The translations under genes were made by a program, and so were the position numbers. Of a stretch of DNA of 5,549 nt, positions 1 through 5,549 are shown in pieces; the first letter of the stretch is position 1, and the number at the start of each line of letters is the position of its first letter. The stretch is from contig JANYAL010000031.1 in assembly GCA_025361325.1 (NCBI GenBank), positions 1 to 5,549 of the forward strand, read 5' to 3'. Source of the stretch: Bacteroidota bacterium. Lineage in GTDB: Bacteria > Bacteroidota > Bacteroidia > Chitinophagales > Chitinophagaceae. The notes beneath the pieces are model-generated. The model did no database searches. It had not been told where the DNA came from and saw only the letters and a list, made by a program, of their open reading frames with translations.

Positions 1-1236
1 CTGATATCAGCAGGCCTCTTTGCTTGGGGCATATACTCAATCAAGCAGAACCCTATCGATGCCATTCCTGATTTAAGCGAGAACCAGGTGATCGTTTTCA
101 CAGAATGGATGGGCCGCAGCCCTCAAGTGATCGAAGACCAGGTTACCTACCCACTAGTATCCAATCTTCAGGGTATTCCCAAGATCAAAAATATTCGAGG
201 CACTTCCATGTTCGGGATGAGCTTTGTCTATATCATTTTTGAAGAAAATGTAGATGTGTATTGGGCTCGTACGAGGGTATTGGAAAGATTGAATTATGCA
301 CAGCGATTATTGCCACAAGGAATCACTCCAACACTTGGTCCCGACGGAACAGGTGTAGGTCACGTTTTCTGGTACACTCTTGATGCAAAAAAAATGGACC
401 TCGGAGAACAACGTGCCTTGCAGGATTGGTACGTAAAATTTGCATTGCAAACCGTTCCCGGCGTTGCGGAAGTGGCTTCTTTCGGCGGTTTTGAAAAACA
501 ATACCAGTTAGTAGTTGACCCTGTCAAACTCCAATATTATAATGTTTTCCTGATGGATGTTATGAATAAAGTGAGAGCGAATAATAATGATGTTGGCGGA
601 CGGAAATTTGAAATAAGCGATATGGCTTATATAATTCGCGGCTTGGGTTATGTAAAGGATAAGGAAGACCTGGAAGGCATTGCAGTTGGCAATTATAACG
701 GTATTCCTGTTCGTGTTAAAGACATTGCTACTGTTCAAATGGGTGGAGATCTGCGCCTTGGCATCTTTGATCAGAATGGTGAGGGGGAAGTAGTGGGTGG
801 TATTGTTGTAATGCGGTATGGAGAAAATGCGGATAAGGTAATTACCGCAGTTAAACAGAAAATGAAAGACGTAGAAAGAGGGTTACCGGCGGGTGTGAAA
901 TTTCACACTGCTTACGACAGGAGCACGTTGATCGAGGAGGCTATTGCGTCAATAAAAGGAACGCTGGTTGAAGTATTGATAACGGTCTCCATTGTGGTAA
1001 TCATTTTCCTTTTTCACTGGCGCAGCGCTGTTATCATTCTTATTCAATTGCCAATATCGGTTGCAATAAGTTTTATTCTGCTTCAAATCTTTGGCATATC
1101 TTCTAATATTATGTCATTGACAGGTATTGCCTTAGCTATTGGTGTGGTGGTGGATGATGGTATTGTAATGGTCGAGAATTCCTATCGTTATCTCTCGGAG
1201 GCGCAAATAGAAAAAACAAAAAAAATAACCAATTAA
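1..1236 (+). CDS. cusA: CusA-like HME-RND metal efflux pump, N-terminal part (5' truncated, frame broken)
   Basis: Inner-membrane proton/metal antiporter of the heavy-metal RND family. The frame is open from base 1, with about 17 residues of the N-terminus missing to the left by comparison with E. coli CusA, so the GTG at 88 is not the start. Numbering from base 1, residues 1-16 are the end of TM1, followed by the family motif NPIDAIPDLS. Residues about 30-315 are the periplasmic porter half (PN1/PN2), with YWARTRVLE, GPDGTGVG and LQDWYVKF. TM2 is about 321-342, TM3 344-366, and TM4 370-394 carries GVVVDDGIVMVEN. D385 of TM4 aligns with the proton-relay D405 of E. coli CusA, M371 with M391 and M390 with M410. 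The frame ends at TAA 1234-1236, 18 codons after TM4, where the family continues into TM5. The remainder lies in the -1 frame directly downstream. The family assignment is firm. The exact metal (Cu/Ag versus Co/Zn/Cd) is inferred. Confidence 0.93.
   Translation: MISAGLFAWGIYSIKQNPIDAIPDLSENQVIVFTEWMGRSPQVIEDQVTYPLVSNLQGIPKIKNIRGTSMFGMSFVYIIFEENVDVYWARTRVLERLNYAQRLLPQGITPTLGPDGTGVGHVFWYTLDAKKMDLGEQRALQDWYVKFALQTVPGVAEVASFGGFEKQYQLVVDPVKLQYYNVFLMDVMNKVRANNNDVGGRKFEISDMAYIIRGLGYVKDKEDLEGIAVGNYNGIPVRVKDIATVQMGGDLRLGIFDQNGEGEVVGGIVVMRYGENADKVITAVKQKMKDVERGLPAGVKFHTAYDRSTLIEEAIASIKGTLVEVLITVSIVVIIFLFHWRSAVIILIQLPISVAISFILLQIFGISSNIMSLTGIALAIGVVVDDGIVMVENSYRYLSEAQIEKTKKITN
1218..1225 (+). other. A8 slippery run at the frame switch in cusA
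   Basis: Eight A's follow a C. In the upstream frame they read as the last base of ACA, then AAA AAA, then the first base of ATA, giving a perfect A-AAA-AAA heptamer of the -1 frameshift type. The upstream frame stops 10 bases later at 1234. A -1 slip here, or one extra A in DNA or mRNA, joins both parts of the pump without a stop, reading ...EKTKKNNQLKLF.... Known heptamers of this type serve in dnaX (A AAA AAG) and in IS transposases, and A8-9 runs also promote RNA polymerase slippage. A GGAGG lies at 1197-1201. No strong downstream stem is visible, only a 4-5 bp AT-rich palindrome at 1230-1241. A true single-base deletion or a homopolymer sequencing error would look identical. Confidence 0.7.
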
Positions 1237-1238
1237 AA

Positions 1239-3170
1239 TTGTTTTCCTTGAAAAATATATTCCGAAAACGCAAACCAATTTTAACGCAGGAAGAACATCT
1301 TGAAATTATCGGCAAGGCATCCAAACAAGTGGGGCCGGGTGTGTTTTTTTCCAGCATGGTAGTTATTGTTTCATTCCTGCCCGTATTCTTATTAACGGGC
1401 ATGGAGGGAAAATTATTCAGCCCCCTGGCATGGACAAAAACATTTATTCTGTTGGTAGATGCTTTCCTGGCCATTACATTGGCCCCGGTATTGATCTCTT
1501 TTTTCCTGCATGGCAACCTTAGACCAGAAAGCGCTAATCCAATCACCCGCACGCTGGAGAGGTTATACAAACCAGTTTTGAAATTATGCTTAAAATTCAA
1601 GGCAACTGTTATTGCCATTGGTCTAATATCATTGGTTGCCGGAATTTTCCTGTTAACTCGCTTAGGTTCAGAATTTATGCCTCCTTTAGATGAAGGCTCT
1701 ATTCTCTTTATGCCCATTTCCATGCCTGATGTGTCAAACTCAGAAGCGAAACGGATCCTGCAGGTTCAGGATAAACTTATTAAAACAATACCTGAAGTAA
1801 CCAATGTTTTAGGTAAAGCAGGTCGGGCCAATACGGCAACGGACAATTCACCGATTAGCATGATCGAAACTGTTATACTATTAAAGTCGAGAAATGAATG
1901 GAGACCCGGAATAACAAAAGACGATATTATCCATGAACTCAATGAAAAGTTGCAAATACCTGGGATCAGGAATGGTTGGACGCAACCTATCATTAATCGT
2001 ATCAATATGCTTTCTACCGGCATTCGAACTGATGTAGGCGTAAAAGTATTCGGACAAAACCTCGATACTATTTATGCCTTTGCTCAAAAAATAAAAAATC
2101 AATTGGAAGGTATCCCCGGTGTTCAGGATCTCTATGTAGAACCTATTACAGGGGGTAAGTATATTGATATTACTGTAAAAAGAGAAGAGATCAGCAGGTA
2201 TGGTTTGAGTGTAGATGATGTTAATGCAGTCGTTGAAAGTGCATTAGGCGGAATGAAATTGACAACTACAGTAGAAGGCCGACAACGTTTCTCTGTCAAT
2301 GCCAGGTTTGGCCAGGATTTCAGGAATAATATCCAGGCAATAAAACGGCTGCAAGTGCAGACGATGGGTTTTGGCCCAGTTCCCCTGGAAGCCGTTGCCG
2401 ATATTACTATTTCTGAAGGGCCGCCCATGATCAATTCTGAAAATGCTTTATTAAGGGGCACTGTTTTATTTAACGTGAGAGGAAGAGATTTAGGAAGTAC
2501 AGTTACTGAAGCACAAAAGAAACTGAATGCGATGATCGGCGAAATGCCAAAGGGATATTTTTTAGACTGGAGTGGTCAATGGGAGAATCAACTGAGGGCT
2601 AACCGTACTTTAAAAATTGTGATGCCCATCGTACTGGTAATTATTTTTATGGTGCTTTATTTCACCTATCACTCCTTTAAGGAATCGTTGTTAACGATGA
2701 TTACCGTGCCTTTTAGCTTAACAGGAGGTGTTTTCCTGGTGTATTTCTATCACGTGAATTTATCAGTTGCCGTGGCCGTTGGCTTTATTGCTTTATTCGG
2801 TATGGCCGTGGAACTGGCGATGTTGATGACGATCTACTTGAACCAGGCCATGATCAACCTAGTGACAGATAAGGGGAATTCAAGAGATACCATTTCAAAG
2901 ACTGACCTGAGAGAATATATAATTGTCGGTGCCACTAAACGCCTGCGCCCTGTGATCATGACAGTTTCTGTTTCATTGTTTGGCCTTATACCCATTCTAT
3001 GGGCCATCGGTGTTGGAAGTGATGTGATGCGGCCAATAACGATCCCATTGATCGGGGGAACTATCACAACTATTATCTATGTACTATTTGTAACCCCGGT
3101 TATACTTGAAATGGTAAAAGAATCTGAATTAAAACGTAACGGTAAAATTGAAATAATCAATGTCAAATAA
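1239..3170 (+). CDS. cusA: CusA-like HME-RND metal efflux pump, C-terminal part (-1 frame continuation)
   Basis: Second part of the same pump. The annotated start is a TTG 2 bases after the upstream stop. It has no good ribosome-binding site and the first in-frame ATG is already inside TM5, so this is more likely a continuation by frame change than an independent gene. Numbering from 1239: lysine/arginine-rich cytoplasmic loop 1-30, TM5 31-56, TM6 67-90, TM7 about 122-143, periplasmic porter half (PC1/PC2) about 145-455, TM8 457-478, TM9 482-507, TM10 508-533, TM11 570-590, TM12 598-625. M158 (ILFMP), M208 (PISMIET) and M257 (RINMLSTG) align with M573, M623 and M672, the three-methionine Cu(I)/Ag(I) site of E. 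coli CusA. E525 in TM10 aligns with proton-relay E939, but V572 replaces relay lysine K984 (RPV for RPK). M486 and M501 of the E. coli methionine ladder are replaced by L and I. It overlaps the channel gene by 11 bases. Confidence 0.93.
   Translation: MFSLKNIFRKRKPILTQEEHLEIIGKASKQVGPGVFFSSMVVIVSFLPVFLLTGMEGKLFSPLAWTKTFILLVDAFLAITLAPVLISFFLHGNLRPESANPITRTLERLYKPVLKLCLKFKATVIAIGLISLVAGIFLLTRLGSEFMPPLDEGSILFMPISMPDVSNSEAKRILQVQDKLIKTIPEVTNVLGKAGRANTATDNSPISMIETVILLKSRNEWRPGITKDDIIHELNEKLQIPGIRNGWTQPIINRINMLSTGIRTDVGVKVFGQNLDTIYAFAQKIKNQLEGIPGVQDLYVEPITGGKYIDITVKREEISRYGLSVDDVNAVVESALGGMKLTTTVEGRQRFSVNARFGQDFRNNIQAIKRLQVQTMGFGPVPLEAVADITISEGPPMINSENALLRGTVLFNVRGRDLGSTVTEAQKKLNAMIGEMPKGYFLDWSGQWENQLRANRTLKIVMPIVLVIIFMVLYFTYHSFKESLLTMITVPFSLTGGVFLVYFYHVNLSVAVAVGFIALFGMAVELAMLMTIYLNQAMINLVTDKGNSRDTISKTDLREYIIVGATKRLRPVIMTVSVSLFGLIPILWAIGVGSDVMRPITIPLIGGTITTIIYVLFVTPVILEMVKESELKRNGKIEIINVK
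3160..3170 (+). other. 11-base overlap of pump and channel genes
   Basis: The channel's ATG (3160-3162) lies upstream of the pump's TAA (3168-3170) in a different frame. With the ATGA overlap at 4416-4419, this leaves no room for promoters or terminators between the genes, so they are expected to be co-transcribed and translationally coupled. If most ribosomes end at the early stop at 1234 in the pump, the coupling of the channel to pump translation would depend on the frame switch at 1218-1225. Confidence 0.85.
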
Positions 3171-4419
3171 AAAACAGATCATCGTAATGTTCATGTTCAT
3201 TGTTGCGGGCAAGTGCTTGCACGCACAACAAATGAATCTTGACAATATTATAAATGAGATCCGAAGTAAACATCCTGTGATAAAAATGTATGATGCTGAT
3301 ATCAGATCTATGGATGAAGCTGCAAAAGGAGCAAAAAGCTGGATGCCACCCGAGTTCAGTTCGGGTTTCTGGATGGTTCCTTATGATCCAAAACTCTGGA
3401 AGAAAGATGATATGGGTGCCACCGGCATGGGGCAGTACATGATCGGTGGGCAGCAGATGATTCCCAATAAAAAGAAACAGAATGCTGACGCCGCTTATAT
3501 GCAGGCCATGTCATCCGTTGAAAAAGAAAAAAAGAATGCTAGTTTGAATGAATTGATCAGTGATGCAAAGCAGTCTTACTATGAATGGATAATTCTAAAA
3601 AAGAAACTGGCAATTCTTGAGCAGAATGAAAAGTTGCTGGACTTTATGATCAAAAATGCGGAGATACGCTACAAGAACGGATTGGAAAAGATCAGCGCTT
3701 ATTATAAAGCGAAAGCTGCATTAGGCAATGTAAAGAATATGCAGTTGATGTTTGAAAGTGATATTAAAGAAAAACGAATCAATATCAACTCCTTGATGGG
3801 CAGGAACCCTTTGGTAGAGTTTGACATTGATACCAATTACCGCATAAATGATTATTCGATGATGGTTTTTGACAGCACACTTTTTTATCAGAATCGCAGC
3901 GATCTAAAAGCCATCGATAAAGACATCAATCTCACTTTTCTTAAACTGGAAACGGAAAGACAAAGTCTGAAACCCCAATTCGGCATTCGGTATGAACACA
4001 TGTTTGGATTCGGCGGATTTCCCATGCAATACACATTAATGGGCATGATGAAACTCCCACTGGCCAAATGGTCTTCCAAGATGAATAAAGCCAATATTGA
4101 AAGCCTTAAATGGAAAGCCACATCCTTGCAGTCACAAAAAGAAATGATGGTAAATGAATATAGCGGTATGGCTTATAGTATGCGAAATGAACTAGAGCTA
4201 AAGAAGAAGCAGTTGAAGCTTTATGAAGATAATATCATACCAGCTTTGAAGAATAATTACAAGACCATGCAATTGGGTTATGAGCAGAACACGGAAGAAT
4301 TATTCATGTTATATGATGCCTGGGAAACTTTATACATGGCGCAGTTGGAATATACTGAAATATTGAACCAAGTGCTAAAAGGGCAGGTATCATTGGAACG
4401 ATTAATAGAAAAGAAATGA
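3160..4419 (+). CDS. TolC-family outer-membrane channel of the metal efflux system (CusC-like)
   Basis: Outer-membrane factor of 419 residues, a usual length for the family, which would form a trimeric barrel and periplasmic tunnel receiving metal from the pump. Residues 1-22 are a signal peptide (KK, then IIVMFMFIVAG) with a likely signal peptidase I site at LHA|QQ. C19 is not a lipobox because K precedes it. Long Lys/Glu-rich helices at about 110-215 and 315-415 match the two coiled-coil repeats of TolC proteins, each with an amphipathic strand segment. Two segments are methionine-rich: residues 62-100 (WM..FWM..DDM..TGM..YM..QQM) and 281-307 (HMF..FPM..LMGMM). This fits a copper/silver exporter. 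ATG 3160 lies inside the end of the pump gene, which implies translational coupling. No clear Shine-Dalgarno site is seen, only A-rich sequence. The family is sure; the name CusC is by context, as TolC proteins are poorly specific by sequence. Confidence 0.9.
   Translation: MSNKKQIIVMFMFIVAGKCLHAQQMNLDNIINEIRSKHPVIKMYDADIRSMDEAAKGAKSWMPPEFSSGFWMVPYDPKLWKKDDMGATGMGQYMIGGQQMIPNKKKQNADAAYMQAMSSVEKEKKNASLNELISDAKQSYYEWIILKKKLAILEQNEKLLDFMIKNAEIRYKNGLEKISAYYKAKAALGNVKNMQLMFESDIKEKRININSLMGRNPLVEFDIDTNYRINDYSMMVFDSTLFYQNRSDLKAIDKDINLTFLKLETERQSLKPQFGIRYEHMFGFGGFPMQYTLMGMMKLPLAKWSSKMNKANIESLKWKATSLQSQKEMMVNEYSGMAYSMRNELELKKKQLKLYEDNIIPALKNNYKTMQLGYEQNTEELFMLYDAWETLYMAQLEYTEILNQVLKGQVSLERLIEKK
4416..4419 (+). 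other. ATGA stop/start overlap of channel and adaptor genes
   Basis: The adaptor ATG (4416-4418) shares bases with the channel TGA (4417-4419), a classic termination-reinitiation arrangement. The upstream bases are A-rich (AATAGAAAAGAA) with no strong Shine-Dalgarno core, as is usual in Bacteroidota. The overlap is the main reason for choosing this adaptor start. Confidence 0.85.
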
Positions 4420-5549
4420 AAAGAATAAAAACATATATGCAATTGTCTATAGCCAATCGCCTGTTGCCCATTGCCTGCTGGCTATTGCTTATTGGCTTAG
4501 CTGCCTGTAATGAAAAAAGAAAAGATGAGTATTCATCACAGCAGCAACAGGTAAAATTAGAATCCCTGACAAAACCAACCAATGAATTTGTGCTTTCCTC
4601 CATTCCAATTACAACTATTCAGAAAAGAGAAGAACAGATCGAAATTGAGGCATTGGGAAATATTGCGTATGACACAAGGGAGATCGGCAGTATTTCATCA
4701 AGAGTAGCAGGAAGGATCGAGAAATTATATGTCCGCTATCGCTTCCAGAAGATCAGTAAAGGTCAACGCATCATGGATATATACAGCCCTGAAATGATGA
4801 CGGCACAGCAAAATTTATTGTTTCTTATTAAGAACGATCCGGGTAATACGACATTTATACAGGCAGCTAAGGATAAATTACTCTTGCTTGGAATGAGCAA
4901 TGAGCAATTACAGCAAGTCATAAGAACAAATAATCCTTCCTTTACCATTGCAGTATATAGTAATTACAGTGGCCATATTCATGAATCAGCAATGAGTAGT
5001 ACAATGAATACTCCGCCGGTCGGCATGAAAGACATTGCATTGATCACTGAAGAACTTTCTTTAAAAGAAGGCATGTATGTACAAAAAGGCCAATCTGTCT
5101 TTGTAGTGTACAATCCCGATCAGGCCTGGGCCTTGCTGAATATCTATGGTATTAACCAGGACCTAGTGAAAAAGGGGAACACGGTAAGGATTATTCCTGA
5201 AACAGCTCCTGGAAAAGATTTCAGCGCTATCATTAATTTTATTGAACCGTTTTATCGAAAAGACAGCAAAACACTTACAGTGAGGGTGTATTTCAACAAC
5301 AGTGCTTTGAAAATACCGATTGGCAGCCAGATAAAGGCCACCATTTTTGGAAATTCAAAAGATGCCTACTGGTTACCCAAGGAATCTGTATTGTCCATGG
5401 GTATGGAAAAAGTGGTATTCCTTAAAACGGGAAATGGATTTAAAGCGCTTAATGTTAACACTGGTATTTTAAATAAGGGCCAGATACAGATTTTGAATGG
5501 ATTGTCCCCTTCAGACTCAGTTGCCGTAAATGCACAGTATTTAATGGAT
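4416..5549 (+). CDS. cusB: CusB-like periplasmic adaptor lipoprotein (membrane fusion protein), 3' truncated
   Basis: An open frame of 378 codons runs to the window edge without a stop. The adaptor joins pump and channel and, in E. coli Cus, hands metal to the pump. ATG 4416 overlaps the channel stop as ATGA, which favours this start over ATG 4437. Residues 1-30 are a lipoprotein signal (KRIK, hydrophobic core, LAAC box) with lipidated C31. A Gln-rich linker spans about 38-60. The first lipoyl half (GRIEKLYV...QKISKGQRIMDIYSPE) is at about 95-125, a helical hairpin with QQNLL at about 127-170, and the second lipoyl half (YSGHIHE...LKEGMYVQKGQ) at about 182-226. Beta-barrel and membrane-proximal domains follow (PDQAWALLNIYG, VRIIPE, FIEPF, KTLTVRVYF, LPKESVL). 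A His/Met-rich insert, residues 187-204, interrupts the second lipoyl half. The N-terminal methionines that bind metal in E. coli CusB have no counterpart in residues 32-60. It ends near QYLMD, so probably only a short tail is missing. Confidence 0.92.
   Translation, partial: MKRIKTYMQLSIANRLLPIACWLLLIGLAACNEKRKDEYSSQQQQVKLESLTKPTNEFVLSSIPITTIQKREEQIEIEALGNIAYDTREIGSISSRVAGRIEKLYVRYRFQKISKGQRIMDIYSPEMMTAQQNLLFLIKNDPGNTTFIQAAKDKLLLLGMSNEQLQQVIRTNNPSFTIAVYSNYSGHIHESAMSSTMNTPPVGMKDIALITEELSLKEGMYVQKGQSVFVVYNPDQAWALLNIYGINQDLVKKGNTVRIIPETAPGKDFSAIINFIEPFYRKDSKTLTVRVYFNNSALKIPIGSQIKATIFGNSKDAYWLPKESVLSMGMEKVVFLKTGNGFKALNVNTGILNKGQIQILNGLSPSDSVAVNAQYLMD
4440..4495 (+). repeat. Degenerate 7-base tandem repeat inside the adaptor signal peptide
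   Basis: Eight consecutive heptamers read against a CTATTGC consensus. By eye, one unit is exact (4482-4488), three match 6 of 7 (for example CTGTTGC at 4461 and CCATTGC at 4468), three match 5 of 7 and one matches 4 of 7. The pattern stops at 4496. Because 3 x 7 = 21 bases, the translation has a 7-residue period: LLPIACW is followed by LLLIGLA, and the preceding seven residues fit the same xLxIAxx pattern. The array supplies the hydrophobic core of the lipoprotein signal. As I recall, arrays of CCTATTG/GCCTATTG type are scattered in Bacteroidota genomes and give spurious LPIAYC-like peptides. That link is from memory and untested here. Confidence 0.65.

Noticed and set aside
88..90. GTG at 88 as the start of the pump gene
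   Set aside because: The frame is open from base 1 and upstream residues match the conserved TM1 end and NPIDAIPDLS motif, so the gene begins outside the window.
1230..1241. CAATT/AATTG palindrome just after the A-run as a frameshift-stimulating hairpin or terminator
   Set aside because: Only 4-5 AT pairs with a 2-4 base loop, too weak for either role.
1344..1350. Run of seven T's as a second slippery site
   Set aside because: The phase is TTT TTT T after a G, so the X-XXY-YYZ pattern is not met, and the frame is continuous with conserved sequence on both sides.
1136..1723. 195-codon open frame on the minus strand across the pump junction
   Set aside because: It is antisense to conserved TM4-TM7 coding sequence on both sides of the junction, with no family resemblance I can recognise; other antisense frames in the window are also shadows.
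3205..3222. Lipobox at C19 of the channel protein
   Set aside because: The residue before the Cys is Lys, which lipoprotein signal peptidase does not accept; LHA|QQ is a better signal peptidase I site.
4451..4497. Inverted repeat AGCCAAT/ATTGGCT flanking the adaptor signal-peptide region
   Set aside because: A 7 bp match with a 33-base loop inside a low-complexity heptamer array is expected by chance and would fold weakly.

Overview
The window is a piece of a tripartite heavy-metal efflux operon (HME-RND, Cus/Czc type), all on the + strand and almost without non-coding DNA. The Bacteroidota-like sequence features (A-rich upstream regions without clear Shine-Dalgarno sites, AT-leaning codons, and pump, channel and adaptor sequences resembling those I recall from Chitinophagaceae/Sphingobacteriia) suggest a member of that phylum. 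This placement is by recall, not by a search.

Layout: positions 1-1236 encode the N-terminal part of a CusA-like inner-membrane pump, cut by the window edge inside TM1. The frame ends at a TAA just after TM4. The rest of the same pump (TM5 to TM12) continues in the -1 frame up to 3170. The switch lies at a run of eight A's (1218-1225). A TolC-family outer-membrane channel (3160-4419) overlaps the pump's end by 11 bases. A CusB-like lipoprotein adaptor starts at 4416, overlaps the channel stop by 4 bases (ATGA) and runs off the right edge still open. The order is A-C-B. Pump, channel and adaptor would form a proton-driven complex spanning both membranes, exporting monovalent copper/silver or a related metal. 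The three methionines that bind Cu(I)/Ag(I) in E. coli CusA are all present.

Three things stand out. The pump gene is split at a perfect A-AAA-AAA slippery run, so it is a programmed or slippage-rescued frameshift, a split pump, a recent mutation or a sequencing error. The TM11 lysine that belongs to the proton relay in E. coli CusA (K984) is a valine here. The signal peptide of the adaptor is encoded by a degenerate 7-base tandem repeat, so a repetitive DNA element appears to have become a lipoprotein signal sequence. No promoter, terminator, RNA gene, CRISPR or insertion sequence is visible, and I see no wholly unknown system here.
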